NCBI RefSeq assembly: GCF_010858045.1
Contig: NZ_JAAGVC010000007.1
Location: 1 to 64,000, forward strand
Source: Nocardia cyriacigeorgica
GTDB taxonomy: Bacteria; Actinomycetota; Actinomycetes; Mycobacteriales; Mycobacteriaceae
Length of the DNA stretch: 64,000 nucleotides
Reading direction: 5' to 3'
Position numbers and translations under genes: made by a program. The notes under the pieces are model-generated. The model did not search any database and was not told where the DNA came from. It worked only from the letters and a program-made list of their open reading frames with translations. Shown here in pieces: positions 20,247 through 30,316 of this stretch. Each line of letters starts with the position of its first letter. Position 1 is the first letter of the stretch.

Positions 20247-20899
20247 CCGAGGCAGTGGCAGAGTTCACCCCCGAACCCCTCGACGACGACGAATTCCGCT
20301 CGGCGCTCGAGGCGATTCTGCTCATCGTCGACACTCCCGCCCCGGTAGAACAGCTGGCAGCGGCCCTCGACGACAGTGCCGAGCGGGTCGAGCGCACCCT
20401 GCGCGAGATGTCGGCCGAGCTGTCGGCGCGGCGCTCCGGGATCGATCTGCGTTTCGCCGGTGACGGGTGGCGCTTCTATACTCGCAGCGAGTACGCACCG
20501 TATGTCGAACGGCTGCTGCTCGACGGCGCCCGGTCGAAACTGACCAGGGCCGCCTTGGAAACGCTGGCGGTGGTGGCATACCGCCAGCCGGTGACCCGGA
20601 CCAGGGTCAGCGCGGTGCGCGGCGTGAACGTCGACGGCGTCATGCGCACCCTGCTGGCCAGAGGGTTGATCGCCGAAGCAGGCGTCGACCCGGAGACCAA
20701 CGGGACGCTCTACCGCACGACCGAACTGTTCCTGGAACGGGTCGGGCTGGCGTCACTGAGCGATCTGCCACCACTGGCGCCCCTGCTACCGGGCGTCGAC
20801 CTGATCGATGAGATCAACGAGAGCCTGGAGACGGACCCCCGCTACACCAGGCTGAAGAAACCCGCCGAGGACGATCTGGACCTCGGCACCGAGGATTGA
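20243..20899 (+). CDS. scpB: Segregation and condensation protein B
   Basis: Second non-SMC condensin subunit, 218 aa, with tandem winged helices: 'LEAILLIVDTPAPVEQLA' and 'LETLAVVAYRQPVTRTRVSAVRGV' are the family signature. ATG 20243 overlaps the scpA stop by 4 bp (ATGA), so ScpA and ScpB are made together. Confidence 0.95.
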   Translation: MTEAVAEFTPEPLDDDEFRSALEAILLIVDTPAPVEQLAAALDDSAERVERTLREMSAELSARRSGIDLRFAGDGWRFYTRSEYAPYVERLLLDGARSKLTRAALETLAVVAYRQPVTRTRVSAVRGVNVDGVMRTLLARGLIAEAGVDPETNGTLYRTTELFLERVGLASLSDLPPLAPLLPGVDLIDEINESLETDPRYTRLKKPAEDDLDLGTED

Positions 20900-20908
20900 C
20901 AGGACAAC

Positions 20909-22024
20909 GTGAATACACCCGCTCGCCGAGATGGCACACCGGACCGTAGGAAACGTAACGACCAGCACCCGAGGGGTGGCCGCCCGATCGGCTCCCGTGA
21001 TGCGCGTGCGGCCCAGCGCGGGGTCACCCCGCGGGGCGCCGCGACGGGTGCGGACCCCCGGCGCGGCACCAGTGGATCGGCAGGCGCCCAGCGCGGCGGC
21101 TCCGCGGCCCCGTCGCAGCGCGGCGCGCAGGGCGCGGCCCGCAGGCCCGACCGCGCGCAGCCGCCCCGCAAGAACAAATCCGCCAAGCCGCAGCGTCAGA
21201 CCGCCTCGACGCCGCAGCTGAGCAATGCCAAGCCCGCCAAGCGCCAGCACGTCGAGCCGGCTCCGGGCGCGCACACCAAACTGCCTTGGGGTGAGGGCGA
21301 GCGTTTGCAGAAGGTGCTGGCCAAGGCCGGGGTCGCGTCCCGGCGCGCCGCCGAGGACATGATCGCGCAGGGTCGCGTCGAGGTCGACGGCATGATCGTG
21401 CGCGAGCAGGGCCTGCGCATCGACCCGCAGCACGCCGTGATCCGGGTGGACGGCACCCGCGTGGTGGTGCGCGAGGAGCTGGTGCACCTGGCGCTGAACA
21501 AGCCCAAGGGCTGGCAGTCGACGATGTCGGACGATCTGGGCAGGCCCTGCGTGGGCGATATCGTCGCCGAACGCATCGCGGCCGGGCAGCGGTTGTTCCA
21601 CGTCGGACGCCTGGACGCCGACACCGAGGGCCTGCTGCTGCTCACCAACGACGGCGATCTGGCGCACCGGCTGATGCATCCCTCGTTCGAGGTGTCCAAG
21701 ACCTACCTGGCCACCGTCAACGGTGAGGTGCATCGCGCGGTCGGCAAGCAGCTGCGCGACGGCGTCGAACTGGAGGACGGCCCCGCCAAGGTCGACCGCT
21801 TCCAGGTGCTCGATATCGGCGAGGGACGTTCGCTGGTCAAGATCGTGTTGCACGAAGGGCGCAAGCACATCGTGCGCCGGCTGCTGGACGCGGTCGGCCA
21901 TCCGGTGACGCGGCTGGTGCGCACCGATATCGGCCCGGTGGCGCTGGGCGATCAACGACCGGGCACCCTCCGGGTGCTGGGTCGCGATGAAATCGGCAAA
22001 CTCTACGAGGCGGTGTCGTTGTGA
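20909..22024 (+). CDS. rluB: 23S rRNA pseudouridine synthase, RluB/RsuA family
   Basis: Pseudouridine synthase like Rv1711. 371 aa: a ~125-residue basic, disordered leader rich in R, G and A, then an S4 domain ('[22 protein letters not shown]') and the catalytic domain with the Asp of [17 protein letters not shown] and '[23 protein letters not shown]'. Family members modify 23S rRNA helix 90-92 uridines; the exact site is inferred. GTG start 9 bases after scpB; overlaps cmk by 4 bp. Confidence 0.93.
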   Translation: MNTPARRDGTPDRRKRNDQHPRGGRPIGSRDARAAQRGVTPRGAATGADPRRGTSGSAGAQRGGSAAPSQRGAQGAARRPDRAQPPRKNKSAKPQRQTASTPQLSNAKPAKRQHVEPAPGAHTKLPWGEGERLQKVLAKAGVASRRAAEDMIAQGRVEVDGMIVREQGLRIDPQHAVIRVDGTRVVVREELVHLALNKPKGWQSTMSDDLGRPCVGDIVAERIAAGQRLFHVGRLDADTEGLLLLTNDGDLAHRLMHPSFEVSKTYLATVNGEVHRAVGKQLRDGVELEDGPAKVDRFQVLDIGEGRSLVKIVLHEGRKHIVRRLLDAVGHPVTRLVRTDIGPVALGDQRPGTLRVLGRDEIGKLYEAVSL

Positions 22025-22767
22025 ACAGTGTGGACAGCGCGGTCGAGGTGCCCGAACAGCTGTCGGGGTCCTCGTCGCTGGTGGTGGCGATGGACGGGCC
22101 GTCGGGGACCGGCAAGTCCAGCGTGTCGCGCCGGCTCGCCGCACGTCTGGGCGCCCGCTATCTCGACACCGGCGCCATGTACCGGGTGGCGACGCTGCGC
22201 GTGCTGCGTGCGGGCGTCGACCTCGGCGATCCGGCCGCCATCGCGGCCGCGGTGGTGGACCTGCCGCTGACCATCGGCACCGACCCCAGCCATGAGCTGA
22301 TCCAGCTCGACGGCGCCGACGTCTCCGCGGAGATCCGCGGCGACGCGGTCACCAAGGCGGTGTCGGCGGTGTCGGCGGTGCCCGAGGTGCGCGAGGCACT
22401 GGTCGCCCTGCAGCGTGAGATCGCGGTATCGGCCGGCCGGATCGTGGTCGAGGGCCGCGATATCGGCACCGTCGTGCTGACCGACGCCGACGCCAAGATC
22501 TATCTGACCGCTTCCGCCGAGGCGCGGGCCCAGCGGCGCAATCAGCAGAACATCGCCGAGGGCCGGGGTGACGACTACGCCGCGGTGCTGGCCGACGTGC
22601 AGCGCCGCGACACCCTCGATTCCACCCGCAAGGTGTCCCCGCTGCGTCCGGCCGCGGACGCGGTGCTGGTCGACACCAGCGAACTGAGCATGGACGAGGT
22701 CATCGACGAGCTGTACCGCGTTGTCGCGCAGCAGGTTTCGGTGCGCACGACGGGAGAGGCCAAATGA
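22021..22767 (+). CDS. cmk: Cytidylate kinase
   Basis: Phosphorylates CMP/dCMP to the diphosphate. 248 aa with P-loop '[15 protein letters not shown]', the CMP-binding '[10 protein letters not shown]', '[24 protein letters not shown]'-type region and the '[13 protein letters not shown]' lid. GTG start overlaps rluB by 4 bp and the stop overlaps der by 4 bp. Confidence 0.96.
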   Translation: MNSVDSAVEVPEQLSGSSSLVVAMDGPSGTGKSSVSRRLAARLGARYLDTGAMYRVATLRVLRAGVDLGDPAAIAAAVVDLPLTIGTDPSHELIQLDGADVSAEIRGDAVTKAVSAVSAVPEVREALVALQREIAVSAGRIVVEGRDIGTVVLTDADAKIYLTASAEARAQRRNQQNIAEGRGDDYAAVLADVQRRDTLDSTRKVSPLRPAADAVLVDTSELSMDEVIDELYRVVAQQVSVRTTGEAK

Positions 22768-24176
22768 CCGAGGACGTGCTCGCCGGCGACGGCGTATGGA
22801 GCGACGAATCCGAATGGGAGATCACCGATCTCGACGGTGACCTGGAGGCGGGCGAACATATCGCGATGCCGACACTCGCCGTCGTCGGACGGCCGAACGT
22901 CGGCAAGTCGACGCTGGTCAACCGGATCCTCGGCCGCCGAGAGGCCGTGGTGGAAGACATTCCCGGCGTGACCCGCGACCGCGTCTCCTACGAGGCGAAC
23001 TGGGCCGGGCGCCGATTCCTGGTGCAGGACACCGGCGGCTGGGAACCCGATGCCAAGGGGCTGCAGCAGTCGGTGGCCAGGCAGGCCGAATTGGCGATGA
23101 ACACCGCCGACGCGATCCTGCTCGTCGTCGACGCCACCGTCGGCGCCACCGCGACCGACGAGGCCGCGGTGAAGGTGCTGCGCCGGTCCAAGACGCCGGT
23201 CATCCTGGTCGCCAACAAGGTCGACGATCAGCGGGTGGAGGCCGATGCCGCCACGCTGTGGTCGCTCGGACTCGGTGAGCCGCGCATGGTGTCGGCCGCC
23301 CATGGCCGCGGCACCGGCGATCTGCTCGACGACGTGCTCGAGGTGCTGCCGGAAACCCCGCGTGAGGGCACCGGCGGGACCGGCCCGCGCCGCGTGGCGT
23401 TGGTCGGCAAGCCGAACGTCGGCAAGTCGAGCCTGCTGAACAAGCTGGCAGGCGACGAACGGTCGGTGGTGCACGACGTCGCCGGAACCACCGTCGACCC
23501 GGTCGACACCCTGGTCGAATTGGGCGGCAAGATCTGGAAGTTCGTCGATACCGCGGGTTTGCGCCGCAAGGTGTCCACCGCCAGCGGTACCGAGTTCTAC
23601 GCCTCGCTGCGCACCAAGTCGGCGCTGGAGGCCTCCGAGGTGGCGATCATGCTGATCGATGCCTCCCAGCCGATCACCGAACAGGACCTGCGGGTGATCA
23701 GCCTGGTCGCCGATTCCGGTCGCGCGCTGGTGCTGGCGTTCAACAAGTGGGATCTGGTCGACGAGGACCGCCGCTTGCAGTTGGAGAAGGAGATCGACCG
23801 CGAGCTGGTGCGGGTGCCGTGGGCGCAGCGGGTCAATATCTCCGCGCACACCGGCCGCGCGGTGCAGAAGCTGGTGCCCGCGATGGAGACGGCGCTGGAA
23901 TCCTGGGACAAGCGGATTCCGACGGGCCGGTTGAACAACTGGCTCAAGGAAGTCGTCGCCGCGACGCCGCCGCCGATGCGCGGCGGGCGGCTGCCGCGCA
24001 TCCTGTTCGCCACCCAGGCGACCACACGTCCGCCGACGTTCGTGCTGTTCACCACCGGCTTCCTGGAGGCGGGCTACCGCCGCTTCCTGGAGCGCAGGCT
24101 GCGTGAGGAGTTCGGTTTCGCCGGTTCGCCGGTGCGGATCTCGGTGCGAGTGCGCGAGAAGCGGCCACGGAAGTAG
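22764..24176 (+). CDS. der: Ribosome biogenesis GTPase Der (EngA)
   Basis: Tandem-GTPase needed for 50S assembly, 470 aa. The first G domain has GRPNVGKS (42-49) and '[12 protein letters not shown]'; the second has GKPNVGKS (~211-218), 'DTAGLRRK' and NKWD. A C-terminal KH-like domain follows. The ~35-residue acidic leader is usual in actinomycetes. ATG 22764 is coupled to cmk. End of the conserved operon. Confidence 0.96.
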   Translation: MTEDVLAGDGVWSDESEWEITDLDGDLEAGEHIAMPTLAVVGRPNVGKSTLVNRILGRREAVVEDIPGVTRDRVSYEANWAGRRFLVQDTGGWEPDAKGLQQSVARQAELAMNTADAILLVVDATVGATATDEAAVKVLRRSKTPVILVANKVDDQRVEADAATLWSLGLGEPRMVSAAHGRGTGDLLDDVLEVLPETPREGTGGTGPRRVALVGKPNVGKSSLLNKLAGDERSVVHDVAGTTVDPVDTLVELGGKIWKFVDTAGLRRKVSTASGTEFYASLRTKSALEASEVAIMLIDASQPITEQDLRVISLVADSGRALVLAFNKWDLVDEDRRLQLEKEIDRELVRVPWAQRVNISAHTGRAVQKLVPAMETALESWDKRIPTGRLNNWLKEVVAATPPPMRGGRLPRILFATQATTRPPTFVLFTTGFLEAGYRRFLERRLREEFGFAGSPVRISVRVREKRPRK

Positions 24177-24180
24177 TGCC

Positions 24181-24208
24181 GCGGCCCGTCCGCACCGGGA
24201 CGGGCCGC
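24181..24208. terminator. Hairpin between der and ptsH
   Basis: An 11-bp perfect stem (24181-24191 with 24198-24208) with a 6-base loop sits 5 bases after der and 27 bases from the convergent ptsH stop, so it can serve both. Confidence 0.8.
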
Positions 24209-24234
24209 GCCATTGCTCGGTCGAGGCTGCCGGC

Positions 24235-24492
24235 TCAAGCGTCGAGATCGCTGGCGACCATGCCGACGATCTTGTCCAGCGTCGGCTGATCATCGCTGCT
24301 GACCACGACCTCGGTGCCGCAGGTGGCGCCGAGGGTCATGATCATCAGCGACGAGCCCGCATCCACGGGCTCACCACCGGGCAGGGCCAGGGTGACCGGG
24401 ACGCCTGCCGCGGCAACGGCCTCGGCGATCAACGCGGCGGGGCGGGCGTGCAGGCCGATCGAGGAACCGACGGTGACGGTGGTACTCGGCAT
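24235..24492 (-). CDS. ptsH: Phosphocarrier protein HPr
   Basis: General PTS phosphocarrier, 85 aa. His15 in GLHARPA is the residue phosphorylated by enzyme I. 'DAGSSLMIMTLGATCGTEV' contains the region that in Firmicutes holds regulatory Ser46. ATG 24492 follows AAGGAG. It closes the fru gene cluster and feeds phosphate to FruA. Confidence 0.96.
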   Translation of the reverse strand: MPSTTVTVGSSIGLHARPAALIAEAVAAAGVPVTLALPGGEPVDAGSSLMIMTLGATCGTEVVVSSDDQPTLDKIVGMVASDLDA

Positions 24493-24561
24493 TTCTTCTC
24501 CTTGGTGGGGTGGATACGAGTGTGCAGCGTGGACGGGGTGCGCGGTGCGGCTTTCGGGTGC

Positions 24562-26715
24562 TCAGGCGGCCACGAGTGCGGTATCGGTGCTCGTCCGGGC
24601 CCGGCCGAAGGACTTGGCGGCCGTGACGCAGACCGAGGCGGTGACGGTGCCGGCCGCGATGGCGACCAGATACCAGGCGATCTGCCCGACGGCGAAGAAG
24701 ACGAAGATGCCGCCATGCGGTGCGCTCAGCGTCACCCCGGTCGCCATCACCAGCGCCCCGGTGACCGCGCCGCCGGCCATCATCGACGGGATCACCCGCA
24801 GTGGGTCGGCGGCCGCGAACGGGATGGCGCCTTCGGAGATGAACGAGGCGCCCAGCAGCCAGGCGGCCTTGCCGTTCTCGCGTTCGGCGGGAGTGAACAG
24901 GCCCGGCCGCAGCACGGTCGAGGCCAGCGCCATGGCCAGCGGCGGCACCATGCCCGCCGCCATGACCGCGGCCATGATCTTCAGCGTCGCCGGATCGGTC
25001 ACCGACAGGCCCGCCGCGGCGAACGAGTACGCGGCCTTGTTGACCGGGCCGCCCAGGTCGAAGCACATCATCAGGCCGAGGATGACGCCGAGCGCGACGG
25101 CCGAGGTCCCCGACAGTCCGTTGAGCCAATCGGTCAGGCTCTCGGTCACCACCGCCAGCGGTTTGCCGAGCACGGTGAGCATGAGCAGCCCGACGATGAG
25201 CGAGGCGAACAGCGGGATCATCACCACCGGCATCAACCCACGCGCCCACTGCGGCACCGGAATCCGGCTCACCCACAGTGCCGCGAACCCGGCGATCAGA
25301 CCACCGACCAGGCCGCCGAGGAACCCCGCCCCGACGAAGAGTGCCACCGCGCCCGCGGTGAAACCCGGTGCCAGACCGGGCCGGTCGGCGATGGCGAAGG
25401 CGATGTAGCCGGCCAGGGCAGGTACCAGGAAGCCGAACGCGAGCGAACCCAGCTGATACAGCACCGCACCCAGATAGGTGGCCAGTCCGCCCGGCGGTAG
25501 CGAGGTGAGCGAATTGTCCAGCACGATCGAGGACGCGTTGTCGGCGATCTCGTAGCCGCCGACCAGGAAACCGAGTGCGATCAGCAGCCCGCCCGCCGCG
25601 ACGAACGGAATCATGTAGCTGACGCCGGTGAGCAGGATCTGGCGTAACCGGGTACCCCAGCCCAGTGCGGCGGGCTCGGGTTCCGGTGCCGCGGTTGTCG
25701 TCGCGGCGGCCGCGGCGGGATCGCGGGCCACGCGCAGCGCATCGGCGATCATCACGTCGGGCTCGTTGATGGCTCGCTTCACCCCGGATTCCACAATGGG
25801 CTTGCCCGCGAACCGCTCCCGGCCCTTCACCCCGACATCGGTGGCCAGGATGACGGCGTCGGCGGCGGCGATGGTGGCGGCCGAGAGCGGGGTGGTGCCG
25901 CTGGACCCCTGGGTTTCTACCTGGACCCGCACCCCGGCCCGCTCACCCGAGGCCACCAGCGCGTCGGCGGCCATGTAGGTGTGTGCGATGCCGGTGGGGC
26001 AGGCGGTGACGGCGACGATCGAGCGAGTGGCGGCGCCGACCGATCCAGCAGCCTGTTCGGCCGGAACTTCTTCGGTGGCAGTGGGAATCGCCGGTGCCGC
26101 GGTGGCATTCGTGCTGTCGGATGCGCCGGTGGCTGCGCCGTTGTCGACGCCGGCGGTCCCGCTACCCGCAGACGATCCTGGCGGAGCTACGGCGCCGACC
26201 GAAGAGGTGGCCCCTGCGCCGGCCGCCGCTCCTGCGGGGTCGGTGGCCGTGCTGCCTGTCGGCGGAGCGAGCACCGAATCCACCAGTGCGACAACAGCAT
26301 CAGCGCTGTCCGCCGCGCGCAGACTGCCGACGAACTCCGGTTTCACCAGTGCTCGCGCCAGGCTCGACAACAGCTTCATATGTTCGGCACCCGCGCCCTC
26401 CGGTGCCGCGATCAGGAACACGAGATCGGCGGGGCCGTCGGGGGCGCCGAAATCGACCTTCGGTGCCAGGCGCGCGAAACCGAGGGAGGGCCGCAGGACG
26501 GTGGCGGCCCGGCAGTGCGGGATGGCGAGGCCGTTCGGCAGCCCGGTGGCCGACTGCTCCTCCCTGGCCAGCGCCGCGGCGGTGAGCGCGGCCGCGTCCT
26601 CGGCGCGTCCGGCATCGGTGATCCGCTGTGCGAGGGCGGCGATCACATCCTGTTTCGAGGCGCCGAGATCGGCGTCGAGCGTGATCGTTTCCGGGGTGAT
26701 GATCGAATCGGCCAT
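24562..26715 (-). CDS. fruA: Fructose-specific PTS enzyme IIABC
   Basis: Membrane permease that imports fructose as fructose-1-phosphate, 717 aa. Order: EIIA (~1-150, active His in GLAIPHCRA), an Ala/Pro/Ser/Thr-rich linker (~150-230), EIIB with active Cys in TACPTGIAHTYMAADAL, then a membrane EIIC with several hydrophobic helices ('LLTGVSYMIPFVAAGGLLIALGF'). ATG 26715 follows GAAGGG. Lies 13 bases after fruK. Confidence 0.95.
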   Translation of the reverse strand: MADSIITPETITLDADLGASKQDVIAALAQRITDAGRAEDAAALTAAALAREEQSATGLPNGLAIPHCRAATVLRPSLGFARLAPKVDFGAPDGPADLVFLIAAPEGAGAEHMKLLSSLARALVKPEFVGSLRAADSADAVVALVDSVLAPPTGSTATDPAGAAAGAGATSSVGAVAPPGSSAGSGTAGVDNGAATGASDSTNATAAPAIPTATEEVPAEQAAGSVGAATRSIVAVTACPTGIAHTYMAADALVASGERAGVRVQVETQGSSGTTPLSAATIAAADAVILATDVGVKGRERFAGKPIVESGVKRAINEPDVMIADALRVARDPAAAAATTTAAPEPEPAALGWGTRLRQILLTGVSYMIPFVAAGGLLIALGFLVGGYEIADNASSIVLDNSLTSLPPGGLATYLGAVLYQLGSLAFGFLVPALAGYIAFAIADRPGLAPGFTAGAVALFVGAGFLGGLVGGLIAGFAALWVSRIPVPQWARGLMPVVMIPLFASLIVGLLMLTVLGKPLAVVTESLTDWLNGLSGTSAVALGVILGLMMCFDLGGPVNKAAYSFAAAGLSVTDPATLKIMAAVMAAGMVPPLAMALASTVLRPGLFTPAERENGKAAWLLGASFISEGAIPFAAADPLRVIPSMMAGGAVTGALVMATGVTLSAPHGGIFVFFAVGQIAWYLVAIAAGTVTASVCVTAAKSFGRARTSTDTALVAA

Positions 26716-26728
26716 CGCGGTGCGCCCT

Positions 26729-27676
26729 TCAGGAATGGGGGAGGAGGTCCAGCGCCGTGACGGACACGGCGTCGGGGTCGGTGTGGTGGGGACCGGGCAG
26801 GCCGGTGCCGGGCAGTGCGGTAGCCGCGCTGCCGTAGGCGACGGCGCGGCGTAGCCGGTCGGCGGGTGCGGCGCCGGCCAGATCGGCGAGCAGGTAGCCC
26901 GCGAGGGCGGAATCGCCTGCACCGACGGTGCTGCGCGGACGGATGGCGGGTGCGGCGGCATGCCAGGCGCCGTCGGCGGTGACCAGGACCGCGCCCGCGG
27001 CGCCGAGCGTCGCCAGCACCGCGCCGAAGCCGCGGTCGAGGAGTCCGGCGGCGGCGCGCGCGGCCACCAGGGGTTCTTCCAGCGTGCCGGCGGAAGTGCC
27101 CGTCAGCTGGGCGAGTTCGTCGGTATTGGGTTTGATCAGCTGTGGCGCCACCGACGTTCCGTCCGCGAGGGCGAGCAGTGGCGCGTCGGAGGTGTCGACG
27201 GCGACCCGGGTGCCGGGCATTCGGCGGATCAGCTCGACGTACCAGTCGGCGGGTACGGCAGGCGGTAGCGAACCCGAGAGCACCACCCAATCGGCTGCTG
27301 CCGCGAGCTCACTCAGGAGCGCGGCCAGCGCGTCCAGCGCGGCGGTGCTCAGTGGGTGGCCGGGCTCGTTGATCTTGGTGGTGGTGCCGTCGGCCTCGGC
27401 GACGGTGAGGTTGATCCGCGCCGAACCGGCGGTCGGCACGCTGCGATGCTCGATCCCGGCCTCGGTGAGCGCGCGCAGCAGCGGATCGTCGGCGTTGCCG
27501 GGCAGGACGGCGACGGTGGGCACGCCAGCGGCGGCGACCACCCGGGAAACGTTGACGCCCTTGCCGCCCGGATGGGTGGCGACGCCGCATGCCCGGTGCA
27601 CCGCCCCGCGCAGCAGCGGTTCGGCCAGGGTGACGGTGCGGTCGATACTCGGATTCGCGGTGAGTGTGACGATCAC
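26729..27676 (-). CDS. fruK: 1-phosphofructokinase
   Basis: PfkB-family kinase (315 aa) making fructose-1,6-bisphosphate from fructose-1-phosphate. 'TLTANPSIDRTV' N-terminus, 'HPGGKGVNVSRVVAAAG' substrate loop and 'TVGAGDSALAGYLL' anion hole with catalytic Asp are visible. GTG 27676 overlaps the fruR stop by 4 bp, so regulator, kinase and transporter form one operon. Confidence 0.95.
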   Translation of the reverse strand: MIVTLTANPSIDRTVTLAEPLLRGAVHRACGVATHPGGKGVNVSRVVAAAGVPTVAVLPGNADDPLLRALTEAGIEHRSVPTAGSARINLTVAEADGTTTKINEPGHPLSTAALDALAALLSELAAAADWVVLSGSLPPAVPADWYVELIRRMPGTRVAVDTSDAPLLALADGTSVAPQLIKPNTDELAQLTGTSAGTLEEPLVAARAAAGLLDRGFGAVLATLGAAGAVLVTADGAWHAAAPAIRPRSTVGAGDSALAGYLLADLAGAAPADRLRRAVAYGSAATALPGTGLPGPHHTDPDAVSVTALDLLPHS

Positions 27677-28440
27677 GCCGCCACCACCTCGATGCCGCTG
27701 CCGGTGAGTTCGTTGCGCACCGAGGCCGGAATACCGGAATCGGTGACCAGCACGTCGATCTCGTCGATGCCGGCGAAGCGTACGAAATCCTCGCGGCCGA
27801 TCTTGGACGAATCGGCGACCACCACCACGCGATGGGCACTGGCCACCATGGCCCGCTTGACCGCCGCCTCGTCGACGTCCGGGGTGGACAGACCGTGGGC
27901 CGGGGTGAGCGCGTTGGTGCCGATGAATGCGGTATCGACCCGCATCCCGGCCAGCACGCGCAGCGTCTCCGCGCCGACGGCGGCCTGGGTGACCCCACGC
28001 ACCCGCCCGCCGAGCAGATGCAACTGCACGCAGGCATGGCCGCTGAGCCTGGTCGCCACCGGCAGCGAGTTCGTCACCCCGACCAGCTCGCGGTCGGCAG
28101 GCAGCAGCGCCGCGACTCGTGCGGTGGTGGTGCCCGCGTCGAAGAGCACACTGCCGCCGGTGGGTGGCAGGAATTCCACGGCGGCCTTGGCGATGCGTTC
28201 CTTTTCGGCGGTGTGCGTGGTCTCGCGTTCGGAGGTGCCCAGTTCGATCGCGGTGAGGGCGGCGGCAGGGACGGCGCCGCCGTGCACCCGGCGCACCAGA
28301 CCCATCCGGTCCAGCACCGCGAGGTCGCGCCGCACGGTTTCACTGGTGACGCCGTACTGCTCGGACAGATCGGTCACCGAAACGCGACCGCGCTGCCCCA
28401 CCAGGGTGGCGATGGCCTGCTGCCGCTCCTCTGCGTACAT
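27673..28440 (-). CDS. fruR: DeoR-family fructose operon regulator
   Basis: 255-aa DeoR repressor. N-terminal HTH 'VSVTDLSEQYGVTSETVRRDL', then 'GLVRRVHGGAV' and a DeoRC sugar-phosphate sensor with 'FDAGTTTARVA' and 'VVVVADSSKIG'. Fructose-1-phosphate is the usual inducer in this group (family knowledge). First gene of the minus-strand fru operon; it probably binds the repeats at 28459-28496. ATG follows AGGAGG. Confidence 0.92.
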   Translation of the reverse strand: MYAEERQQAIATLVGQRGRVSVTDLSEQYGVTSETVRRDLAVLDRMGLVRRVHGGAVPAAALTAIELGTSERETTHTAEKERIAKAAVEFLPPTGGSVLFDAGTTTARVAALLPADRELVGVTNSLPVATRLSGHACVQLHLLGGRVRGVTQAAVGAETLRVLAGMRVDTAFIGTNALTPAHGLSTPDVDEAAVKRAMVASAHRVVVVADSSKIGREDFVRFAGIDEIDVLVTDSGIPASVRNELTGSGIEVVAA

Positions 28441-28458
28441 CCCGATCCTCCTGCGAAT

Positions 28459-28517
28459 GTTGGTTTATGTTGTTTTACGTCTGAGTGTGTTGCTTTGTCA
28501 ATGGTTTGGAGTAGTCT
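28459..28517. promoter_or_regulatory. fruR-ptsI divergent promoter with phased GTTGNTTT repeats
   Basis: Three direct GTTGNTTT copies lie at 28459-28466, 28469-28476 and 28489-28496, starting 10 and 20 bp apart, so all face the same side of the helix. The third overlaps a possible ptsI -35 (TTGCTT, 28490-28495) that stands 16 bases before TAGTCT (28512-28517), a TANNNT -10. The region is clearly AT-richer than its surroundings. FruR is the likely binder (inference). Confidence 0.6.
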
Positions 28518-28583
28518 GGATCACATCCACTCGATGGCTGATATGAACACCACAGTCCGATTTCGGTGCGAAGGAGACCGCAA

Positions 28584-30269
28584 ATGACCCGATCGCAGCA
28601 GGTAGAAGCCGTTGAATCGGTTCTGCGCGGAACACCGGCGGTGCCTGGCGTGGCGGCCGCGCCCGCGGTTCGCCCCAATCCGCGGGTGGCAACGGATGCC
28701 CGATCGGACACGATCGCCGAGTCCGATCGGGCATCGGAGATCACCGCCCTGCACTCGGCCGCGGAGACGGTCGCGCAGCGGCTGCGGGCCCGGTCGAGTG
28801 CGGCGAGCGGGGCCGCGGCCGAGGTACTCTCGGCGAACGCCGCCATGGCCACCGATCGCGGTTGGCTCGGCGCGGCCGAGAAGCTGATCGCCACCGGCGT
28901 CGCCGCGCCTGCCGCGGCCGCCGCCGCCACCGAACAGTTCGCGGCGATGTTCACCAAGGTCGGTGGGGTGATGGCCGAACGAGTCACCGATCTGCGCGAT
29001 GTGTGCGATCGGGTGGTGGCCGAAATACTCGGGCTGCCCGAGCCCGGCGTCCCCACACCGGATCGTCCGTCCATCCTCATCGCGCGCGACCTGGCGCCTG
29101 CCGATACCGCGGGCTTGGACCCCACCAGCATCGTCGGGCTTGCCACCTCGCTCGGCGGCGCGACCAGCCACACCGCGATCATCGCCCGTCAGCTCGGTAT
29201 CCCCTGCGTGGTCGCGGTGACCGGCCTGGACGAGGTCGAAGCCGGCACCGAGCTGCTGATCGACGGCGCGGCGGGCACCGTCACCGTCGACCCGGAGCCG
29301 GCTCGCGCGCTGGCCGCTGTCGCCGACTACCGCACGACGGCCACCAGAAACGCGCGCTGGACCGGTCCCGGCGCCACCAGCGACGGCCACCGCGTGGACA
29401 TTCTCGCCAACGTCCAGGACGGCGCAGGCGCGCGGGCGGCGACCGAGACGCCGGCCGAGGGCATCGGCCTGTTCCGCACCGAATTGTGTTTCCTCGACCG
29501 CGATTCCGAACCATCCGTGCAGGAGCAGGCCGGAATCTACCGCGAGGTGCTCGACGCCTATCCCGCCGCGAAAGTGGTGATCCGAACCCTGGACGCAGGC
29601 TCCGATAAGCCCCTGCGTTTCGCCGATCACCCCGAGGAAGCCAACCCGGCGCTGGGTGTGCGCGGAATCCGCATCGCCGCCCGCGACAGCGGCATCCTGG
29701 ACCGTCAGCTCGACGCCATCGCCGCCGCGGCCACCGGCCGCGCCACGCCACCCATGGTGATGGCCCCGATGATCGCCACCGTCGGTGAAGCGCGCGCGTT
29801 CGCGAGCAAGGTCCGCGACCGGGGGTTGATCGCCGGGGTGATGATCGAGGTGCCCGCCGCGGCGCTGCTGGCCGAGGCCATCCTGGCCGAGGTCGATTTC
29901 GTGTCGATCGGCACCAATGATCTCGCGCAGTACACGATGGCCGCCGACCGGATGTCGCCGGATCTCGCGGCGCTCACCGATCCCTGGCAGCCGGCCGTGC
30001 TGGCCCTGGTCGCCCGGACCGCCGCCGCGGGCAGCCAGGCGGGGAAACCGGTGGGCGTGTGTGGTGAAGCCGCCGCCGACCCGCTGCTGGCGTGCGTGCT
30101 GGCCGGGCTCGGTGTCACCTCGCTGTCCGCGGCCGCGCCCGCGGTCGCCGGTGTCGGGGCCCAGCTGTCGGCGGTCACACTGGCCGAGTGCGAGGCCGCG
30201 GCCGCCGCCGTGCTCGACGCGACCGACCCGCATGACGCGCGGGAGCGTGCGCGGCGAATCCTGCACTGA
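28584..30269 (+). CDS. ptsI: PTS enzyme I (phosphoenolpyruvate-protein phosphotransferase)
   Basis: Takes phosphate from PEP and passes it to HPr. 561 aa from ATG 28584, chosen because AAGGAG (28571-28576) stands 7 bases before it. Active His196 in GGATSHTAI; PEP-binding part with 'GIGLFRTELCFLDRD', 'RTLDAGSDKPL', 'GIRGI'-like GVRGIRIA, and 'VDFVSIGTNDLAQY'. C-terminal 'PVGVCGEAAADPLLACVLAGLGV' is typical. Divergent from the fru operon, sharing its control region. Confidence 0.95.
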   Translation: MTRSQQVEAVESVLRGTPAVPGVAAAPAVRPNPRVATDARSDTIAESDRASEITALHSAAETVAQRLRARSSAASGAAAEVLSANAAMATDRGWLGAAEKLIATGVAAPAAAAAATEQFAAMFTKVGGVMAERVTDLRDVCDRVVAEILGLPEPGVPTPDRPSILIARDLAPADTAGLDPTSIVGLATSLGGATSHTAIIARQLGIPCVVAVTGLDEVEAGTELLIDGAAGTVTVDPEPARALAAVADYRTTATRNARWTGPGATSDGHRVDILANVQDGAGARAATETPAEGIGLFRTELCFLDRDSEPSVQEQAGIYREVLDAYPAAKVVIRTLDAGSDKPLRFADHPEEANPALGVRGIRIAARDSGILDRQLDAIAAAATGRATPPMVMAPMIATVGEARAFASKVRDRGLIAGVMIEVPAAALLAEAILAEVDFVSIGTNDLAQYTMAADRMSPDLAALTDPWQPAVLALVARTAAAGSQAGKPVGVCGEAAADPLLACVLAGLGVTSLSAAAPAVAGVGAQLSAVTLAECEAAAAAVLDATDPHDARERARRILH

Positions 30270-30316
30270 ACTCAGGGAATACGCTCGCCGGCGCCGACCG
30301 ATGCGCTGCCATCCGG

